From: Sulfurihydrogenibium sp.
Lineage (GTDB): Bacteria > Aquificota > Aquificia > Aquificales > Hydrogenothermaceae
Direction of reading: 5' to 3'
Length of the DNA: 34,632 bases
Assembly: GCA_002878035.1 (NCBI GenBank)
Contig: PNIU01000085.1
Location: 1 to 34,632 of the forward strand
A program made the translations under genes and the position numbers. Shown in pieces: positions 27,871 to 34,632 of this stretch. Positions within the stretch are counted from its first letter, which is position 1, and every line of letters begins with the position of its first letter. Below the pieces are notes generated by a model, which was not told where the DNA came from, searched no databases, and worked only from the letters and a program-made list of their open reading frames with translations.

Positions 27871-29154
27871 TTGGATAAAATTATAAATGTTTTACAAATA
27901 AAAGAACTTAGGAATAAAATACTTATTACTTTATTCATACTTGCTATTTACAGACTCGGAACCCATATACCGGTTCCGGGTGTAGATTCAAACTCTCTAA
28001 TAAACTATTTCAACGCTTCAGGTGGAGCTCTATTTAACATCTATAACCTTTTTTCAGGTGGAGCACTCGGAAGATTCTCAGTTTTTGCTCTGGGAGTCAT
28101 GCCTTACATTTCAGCTTCTATCATAATGCAACTTCTTACTGCTGTAATACCAACTTTGGAAAGATTACAGAAAGAAGAAGGTGATTACGGAAGATGGAAA
28201 ATTTCCCAGTATACAAGGTATTTAACCATAGGTATTGCCTTCTTTCAGTCCTTAGGTCTTTCTATATGGCTTACAACTCTTAAAACAGAAACTGGAGCTT
28301 CTTTAATATCTGTTTCACCGTTTATGTTCGTAGTTTTAACTACAGTTACCGTAACAACAGGAACAGTCTTTTTAATGTGGCTTGGAGAAAAGATAACTGA
28401 GTTTGGTATAGGAAACGGTATATCTATGATAATCTTGGCAGGAATAGTCGCAGGAATAATACCGGCTATTTTGAGAACATATGAGTTAGTTAAAGTTGGA
28501 GAAATATCTGTTTTACTCTTAACTTTTGCTGTTTTAGTTATCATTGCAGTTGTGGCTGGTATAGTTTACATTCAAGAAGCTGAAAGAAGGATACCTATTC
28601 AGTATGCAAGAAGGAACGTTATGATAAACCAGTCTGCAAGTTATCTACCGTTTAAACTTAACCCTTCAGGTGTTATACCGATAATATTTGCCGTTGCTAT
28701 ACTGATGTTTCCGGCAACGATAGCTCAGTTTTTTGTCAATAAAAGTGAAATTGCAAGGACTATAGTTGATTATCTATCTCCTCAAAGTTATGTATACTTT
28801 GGTTTATACGTTGCTTTGATAATATTCTTTTCATACTTTTATACTGCCATACTTATCAACCCTATAGATATAGCAGATAATCTTAGAAGAAGTGGTGCTT
28901 TTATTCCTGGTGTGAGAGCTGGTTCACAAACTGCAGAGTATATAAACTACATTCTTACAAGACTTGTTTTTGCAGGCTCTATCTTCCTCGCTGCCATAGC
29001 TATACTACCTATGATTTTAATAAAATGGTTAAACGTTCCGTTTTATTTTGGTGGAACTTCGGCTTTAATTGTTGTTGTTGTTGCTTTAGATACAATTCAT
29101 CAGGTTGAAGCTTACCTTGCTATGAAAAAGTATGAAGGATTTTTAAGGAGGTAG
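27871..29154 (+). CDS. secY: Preprotein translocase subunit SecY
   Basis: SecY is the protein-conducting channel of the inner membrane and acts with the SecE encoded upstream in this window. The 427-residue product has ten hydrophobic segments by inspection. Signatures are IYRLGTHIPVPGVDSNSL (27-44), FALGVMPYISASIIMQLLT (TM2), ERLQKEEGDYGR and the cytoplasmic loop QEAERRIPIQYARR (about 235-248), ahead of LPFKLNPSGVIPIIFA. The start is TTG, 5 nt after GAGG; no in-frame ATG or GTG fits the conserved N-terminus. Confidence 0.98.
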   Translation: MDKIINVLQIKELRNKILITLFILAIYRLGTHIPVPGVDSNSLINYFNASGGALFNIYNLFSGGALGRFSVFALGVMPYISASIIMQLLTAVIPTLERLQKEEGDYGRWKISQYTRYLTIGIAFFQSLGLSIWLTTLKTETGASLISVSPFMFVVLTTVTVTTGTVFLMWLGEKITEFGIGNGISMIILAGIVAGIIPAILRTYELVKVGEISVLLLTFAVLVIIAVVAGIVYIQEAERRIPIQYARRNVMINQSASYLPFKLNPSGVIPIIFAVAILMFPATIAQFFVNKSEIARTIVDYLSPQSYVYFGLYVALIIFFSYFYTAILINPIDIADNLRRSGAFIPGVRAGSQTAEYINYILTRLVFAGSIFLAAIAILPMILIKWLNVPFYFGGTSALIVVVVALDTIHQVEAYLAMKKYEGFLRR

Positions 29155-29156
29155 TT

Positions 29157-29792
29157 TTGAGTAAAACAGTAATTTTTTTAGGTCCACCGGGAGCAGGTAA
29201 AGGAACACAATCACAACTTCTAAAAGAAAGGGATAACTTTATACAGATATCAACCGGGGATATTCTAAGAGAAGCTGTAAAAAATCAAACATCTCTTGGT
29301 TTACAGGCTAAAAAGTTTATGGATGAAGGTAAGCTTGTTCCAGATGATTTAATCTTAAACATCATTTCGGAAAAACTTGAAGAATTAAAGGACAAAAATA
29401 TAATATTCGATGGATTTCCAAGAACTGTAGCCCAGGCAGAAGGTCTAAAAGATATGCTGTCTAAAATAGGAAGAAAAATAGATGCAGTAATTCTTTTTGA
29501 TATAACAGATGAAGAAGTTGTTAAAAGACTGTCTGGTAGAAGAGTCTGCCCAAACTGTGGAGCAGTTTACCATTTAATTTACAATCCACCAAAAAATGAT
29601 AATGTATGTGATAAATGTGGAACACCTTTGATACAGAGAGAAGATGATAGAGAGGAAGTTATTAGAAAAAGGTTAGAAGTTTACCATCAACAGACTGCTC
29701 CACTTATAGACTACTACAAAGATGTTTTAATAAAAATCAACGCTACCTTAAGTCCTGAAGATATTTACAAACATATAAAAAGTGTGTTATAA
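29157..29792 (+). CDS. adk: Adenylate kinase, zinc-containing LID
   Basis: Adenylate kinase interconverts ATP + AMP and 2 ADP. The 211-residue protein has the P loop GPPGAGKGTQ (9-18), the AMP-binding STGDILREAV and FDGFPRT (84-90), and a long LID with four cysteines (C131, C134, C151, C154) that would bind zinc, as in many thermophile and Gram-positive enzymes. It follows secY by 2 bp and starts with TTG behind AAGGAGG. The secY-adk-map-infA order is common in bacteria. Confidence 0.98.
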   Translation: MSKTVIFLGPPGAGKGTQSQLLKERDNFIQISTGDILREAVKNQTSLGLQAKKFMDEGKLVPDDLILNIISEKLEELKDKNIIFDGFPRTVAQAEGLKDMLSKIGRKIDAVILFDITDEEVVKRLSGRRVCPNCGAVYHLIYNPPKNDNVCDKCGTPLIQREDDREEVIRKRLEVYHQQTAPLIDYYKDVLIKINATLSPEDIYKHIKSVL

Positions 29793-29793
29793 T
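29764..29793 (+). promoter_or_regulatory. Promoter inside the adk end, before map
   Basis: TTTACA (29764-29769), 18 bp, and a perfect TATAAT (29788-29793) covering the adk stop codon. The predicted start is near 29800, only about 6 nt before the map ATG (29806). It would give an independent source of map-infA-rpmJ-alpha operon mRNA. Confidence 0.5.
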
Positions 29794-29805
29794 TAGTATT
29801 TACCT

Positions 29806-30558
29806 ATGATAGAACTTAAATCTAAAGAAGATATTGAGAAATTAAAAATAGCTAATCGGCATGTTGCCGAAATCTTACATTTGTTAAAAGAATACGTTAA
29901 GCCGGGTGTATCGGCATACGAGCTGGACCAGATAGCTTACGAAGAGTGTAAAAAAAGAGGTGTAAAGCCTGCATTTTTAGGTTTGTACGGTTTTCCCGCA
30001 TCTTTGTGTGTTTCTATAAATGAAGAGGTGGTCCATGGAATACCAAGGAAAGATAAGATTATAAAAGAGGGAGATATTGTAAGCTTGGATTTTGGAGTTG
30101 AGTACGAAGGCTGGTATGGTGATGCTGCTATAACTGTTGCCGTTGGAGAAGTGAGTGATAGAAAAAAACGCCTAATAGAGGGTGTAGAAAGGTCTTTAGA
30201 AGAAGCTATAAAACTGTGTTATCCCGGTAAGAACTTAAAAGAGATAGCTTTTGTGATACAAAAAACTTTATTAGATTATAAACTTACTCCCGTATGTACT
30301 TACGGTGGTCATGGAATAGGTAGAAAACCTCACGAGGAGCCACACGTTACTAACTGTGTTGAAAACGCTGATAACGTTGTTTTGCAAGAAGGTATGGTGT
30401 TAGCTATAGAACCTATGGCTTACTTGGGAAAAGGTAAAATTAGAGTTTTAAAAGATGGATGGACTGTTGTAACTACAGATAAAACCCACGCCGCACATTT
30501 TGAGCATAGTGTAGCAATAACTGAAAACGGTCCAATAGTATTATCAAAATTAGATTAA
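29806..30558 (+). CDS. map: Methionine aminopeptidase, type I
   Basis: Map removes the initiator methionine from nascent proteins. The 250-residue enzyme lacks any N-terminal extension (type Ia). The five metal ligands are present: D95 in SLDFGV, D106 in WYGDAAIT, H169 in YGGHGIGR, E202 in LAIEPMA and E233 in HFEHS; H78 in VVHGIP is the usual substrate-side histidine. No Shine-Dalgarno is visible before the ATG, in contrast to nearly every other gene here, and a TATAAT lies 12 bp upstream. Confidence 0.98.
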   Translation: MIELKSKEDIEKLKIANRHVAEILHLLKEYVKPGVSAYELDQIAYEECKKRGVKPAFLGLYGFPASLCVSINEEVVHGIPRKDKIIKEGDIVSLDFGVEYEGWYGDAAITVAVGEVSDRKKRLIEGVERSLEEAIKLCYPGKNLKEIAFVIQKTLLDYKLTPVCTYGGHGIGRKPHEEPHVTNCVENADNVVLQEGMVLAIEPMAYLGKGKIRVLKDGWTVVTTDKTHAAHFEHSVAITENGPIVLSKLD

Positions 30559-30568
30559 GGTAGATAAG

Positions 30569-30805
30569 ATGGGAAAGAAGAAGGAAGAACAACAAAAGGA
30601 AAAAGGTATAGTTTTAGAAGGTACAGTTTTAGAAGCTTTACCTAATGCTATGTTTAAGGTTCAGCTTGAAACGGGTCATGAAGTTTTAGCTCATGTATCT
30701 GGAAAGATGAGAATGCACTTTATTAAGATACTGCCAGGTGATAAAGTAAAAGTAGAGCTTTCTCCGTACGATTTAACAAGAGGTAGAATTATTTTTAGAG
30801 TTTAG
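30569..30805 (+). CDS. infA: Translation initiation factor IF-1
   Basis: IF-1 occupies the 30S A site during initiation. The 78-residue OB-fold protein has [20 protein letters not shown] (18-37), [20 protein letters not shown] and [15 protein letters not shown] charged N-terminal tail ([12 protein letters not shown]) is a few residues longer than the E. coli protein. AAGGT precedes the ATG by 7 nt, and map ends 10 bp upstream. Confidence 0.98.
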   Translation: MGKKKEEQQKEKGIVLEGTVLEALPNAMFKVQLETGHEVLAHVSGKMRMHFIKILPGDKVKVELSPYDLTRGRIIFRV

Positions 30806-30821
30806 ATTAGGAGGAATAGAG

Positions 30822-30935
30822 ATGAAAGTTAGAGCTTCTGTTAAACCAAGATGTGAAAAATGTAGAATCATCAGAAGAAAAGGTAGAGTTATGGTTATTT
30901 GTGAAAACCCTAAACACAAACAAAAACAAGGTTAA
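30822..30935 (+). CDS. rpmJ: 50S ribosomal protein L36, zinc-binding form
   Basis: This 37-residue gene is too short for the ORF track. The product starts [20 protein letters not shown], with C11, C14, C27 and H32 as the zinc ligands of the C+ form, and ends [11 protein letters not shown]36 is a small 50S protein near the peptidyl transferase region. TTAGGAGG lies 9 nt before the ATG. The infA-rpmJ-rpsM order is classic. Confidence 0.97.
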   Translation: MKVRASVKPRCEKCRIIRRKGRVMVICENPKHKQKQG

Positions 30936-30950
30936 AGGAGGCTACAGAGT

Positions 30951-31301
30951 ATGGCACGTATAGCAGGTGTAGATTTACCTGATAGAAAAAGGTTAGAAAT
31001 AGCTCTTACTTATATATACGGTATAGGTAAAACAAGGGCTAAAGAAATACTGGAAAAAACTGGTATCGATGGAATGAAAAGAGTAGGAGAGTTAACTCCT
31101 GAAGAGTTAAACACAATAAGAAAATTTATAGAACAAAATTATAAAGTAGAAGGTGACCTCAGAAGGGAAGTTGCTGTAGCGATAAAAAGACTTGTTGATA
31201 TGGGCTGCTACAGAGGAGTTAGACACAGACTTGGATTACCTGTAAGAGGTCAAAGAACAAGAACAAATGCTAAAACAAGAAAAGGAAAAAGAAAAAAGTA
31301 A
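30951..31301 (+). CDS. rpsM: 30S ribosomal protein S13
   Basis: S13 contacts the P-site tRNA and bridges to L5. The 116-residue product has [20 protein letters not shown] (2-21), [13 protein letters not shown], then [20 protein letters not shown] and the very basic tail [11 protein letters not shown] that reaches the tRNA. AAGGAGG precedes the ATG by 9 nt. It is the first r-protein gene of the alpha block; the 15-bp gap has no room for the S4 pseudoknot present before rpsM in E. coli. Confidence 0.98.
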   Translation: MARIAGVDLPDRKRLEIALTYIYGIGKTRAKEILEKTGIDGMKRVGELTPEELNTIRKFIEQNYKVEGDLRREVAVAIKRLVDMGCYRGVRHRLGLPVRGQRTRTNAKTRKGKRKK

Positions 31302-31327
31302 CTTTAAAATAAAAAGAGGTGTAAAAA

Positions 31328-31720
31328 ATGGCAAAAAAGAAAAAGTCAACTACTAAAAAGGTAAAAAGAATTGTTACTTCAGGTATAGCTCATATACAGT
31401 CTACCTTCAACAATACTATAGTAACTATAACAGATAAAGAAGGAAATACTCTTGCTTGGGCTTCTGGTGGAACAGAAGGATTTAAAGGAACAAGGAAAAA
31501 TACTCCATACGCAGCTCAGCTTGCCGCTCAAAAAGCAGCCAAAAAAGCTATGGATGAGTATGGTTTAAAAGAAGTAGAGGTTTGGGTAAAAGGTCCAGGT
31601 GCAGGTAGGGAACCTGCCATAAGAACGTTAGCTGCAGCAGGTTTAACTATAACTGCAATAAGAGATGTTACTCCAATACCTCATAATGGATGTCGTCCAC
31701 CAAGTAAAAGGAGGGTTTAA
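31328..31720 (+). CDS. rpsK: 30S ribosomal protein S11
   Basis: S11 shapes the 30S platform near the E-site codon. The 130-residue product has [20 protein letters not shown] (about 19-38), [20 protein letters not shown] and the C-terminal [18 protein letters not shown] plus [22 protein letters not shown] stands before the ATG. The AGGAGG in its last codons serves rpsD. Confidence 0.98.
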   Translation: MAKKKKSTTKKVKRIVTSGIAHIQSTFNNTIVTITDKEGNTLAWASGGTEGFKGTRKNTPYAAQLAAQKAAKKAMDEYGLKEVEVWVKGPGAGREPAIRTLAAAGLTITAIRDVTPIPHNGCRPPSKRRV

Positions 31721-31723
31721 TCT

Positions 31724-32338
31724 ATGGGTAGATACATTGGTCCTTTAACAAAAGTTAGTAGAAGACTTGGAGTTTTTATAGGTGGTGATTTAGAATCTTT
31801 CCAAAAAAGGAATTTCCCACCTGGTCAGCATGGAAGAATACAGGGTAGAAAAAAGCTTTCTGATTACGGTGTAAGATTACAAGAAAAACAAAAATTAAAG
31901 TTCCTATACGGTGGTTTAAGAGAAGGTCAGTTTAGAAGATACTTTGAAGAGGCATCTAAAAAGGCAGGTAACACAGGTGTTGTCTTACTTCAACTGTTAG
32001 AAAGAAGATTAGATAACGTAGTTTACAGACTTGGTTTTGCTAAAACAAGACAACAAGCCAGACAGTTAGTTAGCCATGGACACTTTTTAGTAAATGGTAA
32101 GAAGGTAAATATTCCTTCCTACAGAGTCGATCCAGGAGATATTATAGAAGTTAGAGAAAAAAGTAAAAAACTTGCAATTTTCAAAGAAAACTTAGAAAGT
32201 AGAGACCCAAGGTCTATACCAAAGTGGTTAGAACTCGATAAAGAAAATATGAGAGGAAAAGTAGTAGAGATTCCTGAAGAGATAGAGTTAGAAATCCCAG
32301 TTAATGTTCAGTACATAATTGAGTTCTACTCTATGTAA
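31724..32338 (+). CDS. rpsD: 30S ribosomal protein S4
   Basis: S4 starts 30S assembly and in E. coli represses the alpha operon by binding an mRNA pseudoknot. The 204-residue protein has no cysteines, so it is the zinc-free form. Signatures are GRYIGPLTKVSRRLGV, FPPGQHGRIQGRKKLSDYGV (about 32-51), REGQFRRYFEEA and the S4 RNA-binding domain RLDNVVYRLGFAKTRQQARQ through VSHGHFLVNGKKVNIPSYRV. A structured 110-bp gap follows before rpoA, which is of interest because S4 is the known regulator type. Confidence 0.98.
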   Translation: MGRYIGPLTKVSRRLGVFIGGDLESFQKRNFPPGQHGRIQGRKKLSDYGVRLQEKQKLKFLYGGLREGQFRRYFEEASKKAGNTGVVLLQLLERRLDNVVYRLGFAKTRQQARQLVSHGHFLVNGKKVNIPSYRVDPGDIIEVREKSKKLAIFKENLESRDPRSIPKWLELDKENMRGKVVEIPEEIELEIPVNVQYIIEFYSM

Positions 32339-32347
32339 TACTTTCTT

Positions 32348-32441
32348 GGAATGCTCCAAAACCGCCTGCCGGGGACAGGAGCATTCTTTTGATTGGGCGG
32401 TAATAAATACCCCGGTACCGGGAATAAAAACCGGTTAGGAG
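32348..32441 (+). promoter_or_regulatory. Candidate pseudoknot RNA leader controlling rpoA-rplQ
   Basis: This GC-rich island lies between rpsD and rpoA. P1 pairs GGAATGCTCC (32348-32357) with GGAGCATTCT (32378-32387). The 20-nt loop of P1 contains ACCGCCT (32361-32367), complementary to GGGCGGT (32395-32401), which makes an H-type pseudoknot. The loop also has GCCGGGG (32368-32374), complementary to CCCCGGT (32410-32416). A last small hairpin pairs ACCGG (32417-32421) with CCGGT (32431-32435), just before the rpoA binding site AGGAG (32437-32441). A rival fold is CCCG-GTAC-CGGG (32411-32422). P1 is certain as a dyad; the function is inferred. Confidence 0.6.
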
Positions 32442-32448
32442 TTGTAAA

Positions 32449-33432
32449 ATGTCGTCTTTGTTAGATTTTGTGACACCAACAAAAATATACTGGGATGAAA
32501 CAACAAAAACAGACAAGTTTGGTAAACTTTACGTAGAACCTTTAGAAAGAGGCTATGGAATAACTTTAGGAAATGCTTTGAGAAGAGTTTTACTTTCTTC
32601 TTTACCAAGTGGTGCTATAACTGCCGTAAAAATCGTCGGTGTTCCTCACGAGTTTACAACTATAAAAGGTGTTATTGAAGATGTTGCTGAGATAATTCTA
32701 AACCTTAAACAGATACGTATGAAAGTTGATGAAAACATAGAGAGGGATTTTGCTATTTTGGAAGTTGAAGGTCCTGGAAAGGTCTTTGCAAAAGATATAA
32801 AACTACCTCCGGGAATAGAGATAGTTAATCCAGAAGAGTATATATGCACTATCTCTGAAAATGTAAAACTGCAGATGGAATTTAGAATAGAAAGAGGTAG
32901 AGGTTATAAAACAGTTGAAGAGCTTGAAGAGATAAACGAAATTGGATGGATACTTATGGATACATCATTCTCTCCTGTAAAAAGATGTACGTTTAACGTC
33001 GAACCTGTCAGGGTTGGAGAAAAAACCGATTATGACAGACTAATTCTTGAGATAGAAACTGATGGAACTATAACCCCTGATGAAGCCTTAGAAAAATCTA
33101 CAAACATACTTATAGAACACTTTAACTTGTTGCAAAAACCAACTGTAAGAAAAGCTCAAGTAATTAAGAAAACAGTAGTTCCTAAGACTGAAGATACGAT
33201 TAAGATAGAGGAAGATAAACTATCGTTAGCTATAGATGAGCTTGAAATCTCTTCAAGAGCAATAAACACACTTAGAAAACTTGGAATAAACACGATTGGA
33301 GACTTAGTAAAACTATCTGAGGAAGATTTAAAAGAGGCTAAAAGCATAGGAAGAAAATCCTTAAAAGAAATAAAAGATGCTTTGGCAGATTTGGGATTAG
33401 AACTTGCACCATCTAAATCAAATACAGAGTAA
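32449..33432 (+). CDS. rpoA: DNA-directed RNA polymerase subunit alpha
   Basis: Alpha dimerises to start polymerase assembly and reads UP elements and activators. The 327-residue product has the N-terminal domain with GKLYVEPLERGYGITLGNAL (25-44) and RRVLLSSLPSGAI, a linker at about 232-255, and the C-terminal domain from 258 with R270 in ISSRAINTL (E. coli R265, DNA contact) and GRKSLKEIKDAL (301-312). The ATG is 7 nt after AGGAG. Its leader holds the candidate pseudoknot. Confidence 0.99.
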   Translation: MSSLLDFVTPTKIYWDETTKTDKFGKLYVEPLERGYGITLGNALRRVLLSSLPSGAITAVKIVGVPHEFTTIKGVIEDVAEIILNLKQIRMKVDENIERDFAILEVEGPGKVFAKDIKLPPGIEIVNPEEYICTISENVKLQMEFRIERGRGYKTVEELEEINEIGWILMDTSFSPVKRCTFNVEPVRVGEKTDYDRLILEIETDGTITPDEALEKSTNILIEHFNLLQKPTVRKAQVIKKTVVPKTEDTIKIEEDKLSLAIDELEISSRAINTLRKLGINTIGDLVKLSEEDLKEAKSIGRKSLKEIKDALADLGLELAPSKSNTE

Positions 33433-33450
33433 TAAAAGGAGGAAAAGACA

Positions 33451-33822
33451 ATGCGTCATAGAGTTAAAACAAAAAGCTTTCACAGAAGAAAAGAACACAG
33501 AGAAGCACTTTTTATAAATCTTGCTAAAAGTCTTATACTAAATGGAAGAATAACAACAACTCTTCCTAAAGCAAAAGCTCTAAGGTCTTTCGTAGAAAAG
33601 TTGGTTACCTTGGCGAAAGAAGATTCTATACACGCTAAAAGATTGTTAGTCCAAAGGTTAAAAGACCAAAGAGTTGCTGTAAAACTTTACAAAGAGATAG
33701 CTCCTTTATTTAAAGATAGAAACGGTGGCTACACAAGAATATACAAACTTGAAAAAAGAAGAATAGGAGACGGTGGCGAACAAGCTATAATAGAGTTTGT
33801 AGAGTATCCTGAAAAAGGATAA
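33451..33822 (+). CDS. rplQ: 50S ribosomal protein L17
   Basis: L17 lies at the tunnel exit rim. The 123-residue product has MRHRVKTKSFHRRKEHREAL (1-20), ITTTLPKAKALRSFVEKLVT (about 35-54) and the C-terminal RNGGYTRIYKLEKRRIGDGG. The N-terminal RHR is the usual start, though VKTKS replaces the more common KLGR-type stretch. AAGGAGG lies 8 nt before the ATG. The stop overlaps the next ATG by one base. Confidence 0.97.
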   Translation: MRHRVKTKSFHRRKEHREALFINLAKSLILNGRITTTLPKAKALRSFVEKLVTLAKEDSIHAKRLLVQRLKDQRVAVKLYKEIAPLFKDRNGGYTRIYKLEKRRIGDGGEQAIIEFVEYPEKG

Positions 33823-34121
33823 TGTTTATAATATCAAACTTCTTGCTGGCAGTGTCCCATGTTTTGGACATTGCCCTTGAAGTATACAAATGGATAGTTA
33901 TATTTTCTGCTTTAATATCATTTGTTAATCCAGACCCATACAATCCTGTAGTTAAATTTTTAAGGTCTACAACTGAACCGGTTTACAGACTGGTAAGAAG
34001 ATATGTTCCTACAGTGTTTTACAATGTAGATTTTGCACCATTTATAGTTATCCTTTTCATAATATTTCTTCAAAGGTTTTTAGTCCCAACCATTCAACAA
34101 CTTGCATACAAACTTCAATAA
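33822..34121 (+). CDS. YggT-family membrane protein
   Basis: The 99-residue product has two hydrophobic segments (about 4-36 and 69-92) flanking a short polar part with the family pattern SFVNPDPYNPVVKFLRSTTE and PVYRLVRRYVP. YggT proteins are small inner-membrane proteins tied to osmotic tolerance and, in other phyla, to envelope or division-related processes; the precise role is unknown. It is coupled to rplQ through TAATG, with GAAAAAGGA in rplQ as the possible binding site. Confidence 0.85.
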   Translation: MFIISNFLLAVSHVLDIALEVYKWIVIFSALISFVNPDPYNPVVKFLRSTTEPVYRLVRRYVPTVFYNVDFAPFIVILFIIFLQRFLVPTIQQLAYKLQ

Positions 34122-34130
34122 GTTTATACT
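34102..34130 (+). promoter_or_regulatory. Possible promoter before the FliK-like gene
   Basis: TTGCAT (34102-34107), 17 bp, and TATACT (34125-34130). The predicted start falls on or next to the ATG at 34137. The -35 is weak (three of six), so support rests mainly on the -10. Confidence 0.35.
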
Positions 34131-34136
34131 TTTCTT

Positions 34137-34632
34137 ATGCTAAATGTAAAAGCCATTGCAGCTTTAGAAAGGTTTCTACTTACAAAACCCATTGGGAACG
34201 ATATTCCTTTAACGGTAGGTGAGACTGTAAAAGCTAAGGTCGTTGATGTTTTAGCTTCAGGTTCGTTGCTTTTAAAAATTAAAGATGGATATATAAACGT
34301 TAGAGCCAACGTAAGCATAAATTTTGAAAAAAATCAAGAGCTACTTTTGAAAGTCCTACCACCTAAAGATGGAAAAGTTCAGCTTGAAATAGTATCTGTA
34401 GATGGAAAAACACCAAACAGTCAAACACTGGACATAAAACCTAATTTTATAAACGATACTATAAACAAAGATTTAACAAATCTTAAAGCTTTTATCGAAA
34501 ATAGTTCAGATTTAAAAAAAGTTGAAATTTTAAACGAAAATGTTATCAAAAATTCCTTAGAAAACTCTGGAATATTTTTTGAGAGAAAACTTTACAAATT
34601 TTTCAATCTTATGAATGATTTAGAAGAAAAGA
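34137..34632 (+). CDS. FliK-like hypothetical protein, N-terminal part (runs off the window)
   Basis: An open frame from ATG 34137 continues to the right edge (165 codons seen). The start reads MLNVKAIAALERFLLTKPIG; then VGETVKAKVVDVLASGSLLL and IKDGYINVRANVSINFEKNQ resemble the small beta domain found at the head of FliK-like proteins, and LENSGIFFERKL matches a motif I associate with the same family. The C-terminal hook-length domain would lie beyond the window. No Shine-Dalgarno is visible. A role in flagellar hook control is possible but not shown; treat as hypothetical. Confidence 0.6.
   Translation, partial: MLNVKAIAALERFLLTKPIGNDIPLTVGETVKAKVVDVLASGSLLLKIKDGYINVRANVSINFEKNQELLLKVLPPKDGKVQLEIVSVDGKTPNSQTLDIKPNFINDTINKDLTNLKAFIENSSDLKKVEILNENVIKNSLENSGIFFERKLYKFFNLMNDLEEK

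Noticed and set aside
32348-32390. Reading the P1 hairpin after rpsD as a plain intrinsic terminator
   Set aside because: The 20-nt loop is too large, the T run (TTCTTTTG) is short and broken, no promoter follows for rpoA, and the loop has two good downstream complements.
1-34632. CRISPR arrays, insertion sequences, phage or defence genes
   Set aside because: No short regularly spaced repeats, transposase-like frames or att-like sites were seen. The only long repeat is the tuf pair.

Overview
The window is one continuous block of transcription, translation and protein-export genes, all on the + strand. Low GC, mostly A/T third positions, strong AGGAGG ribosome-binding sites, an EF-Tu of Aquificae type, a NusG with a large inserted domain and zinc-binding forms of L33, L36 and S14 together suggest a thermophilic, low-GC member of the Aquificales, most likely Hydrogenothermaceae (Sulfurihydrogenibium-like). 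The genus is an inference from sequence character, not from a database search.

Layout: (1) 1-1710: a consensus-like promoter, tRNA-Thr(GGT), tuf copy 1, rpmG and tRNA-Trp(CCA). (2) 1724-14254: secE-nusG-rplKAJL-rpoBC, with a hairpin attenuator between rplL and rpoB and a strong intrinsic terminator after rpoC. (3) 14292-18625: a new promoter overlapping that terminator, then rpsL-rpsG-fusA-tuf copy 2 (str operon). (4) 18640-23693: the S10 block, rpsJ-rplCDWB-rpsS-rplV-rpsC-rplP-rpmC-rpsQ. (5) A promoter at 23700-23728 opens the spc block, rplNXE-rpsN-rpsH-rplFR-rpsE-rpmD-rplO-secY-adk. (6) A promoter near 29764-29793 precedes map-infA-rpmJ-rpsMKD-rpoA-rplQ. (7) A yggT-type membrane gene and the start of a FliK-like gene close the window. 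The L11/rpoBC, str, S10, spc and alpha clusters, separate in many bacteria, are here joined end to end without any unrelated gene until the last 0.8 kb.

Together the genes supply most of both ribosomal subunits, three subunits of RNA polymerase (beta, beta', alpha), the elongation factors EF-Tu and EF-G, IF-1, NusG, the SecY/SecE translocon core, and the nascent-chain enzyme Map.

The most unusual item is a GC-rich island of about 90 nt in the rpsD-rpoA gap. It can form a 10-bp hairpin whose 20-nt loop has two separate downstream complements, giving a pseudoknot or competing pseudoknots that end just before the rpoA ribosome-binding site. I know of no described leader at this position in this group. 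Other points of interest are two tuf copies that look identical up to the start codons of the next genes, their codon use unlike the neighbours, a zinc-ribbon insertion in RpoB, a tandem duplicated module in RpoC, a promoter embedded in the rpoC terminator, and two promoters so close to their genes that the mRNAs may be leaderless.
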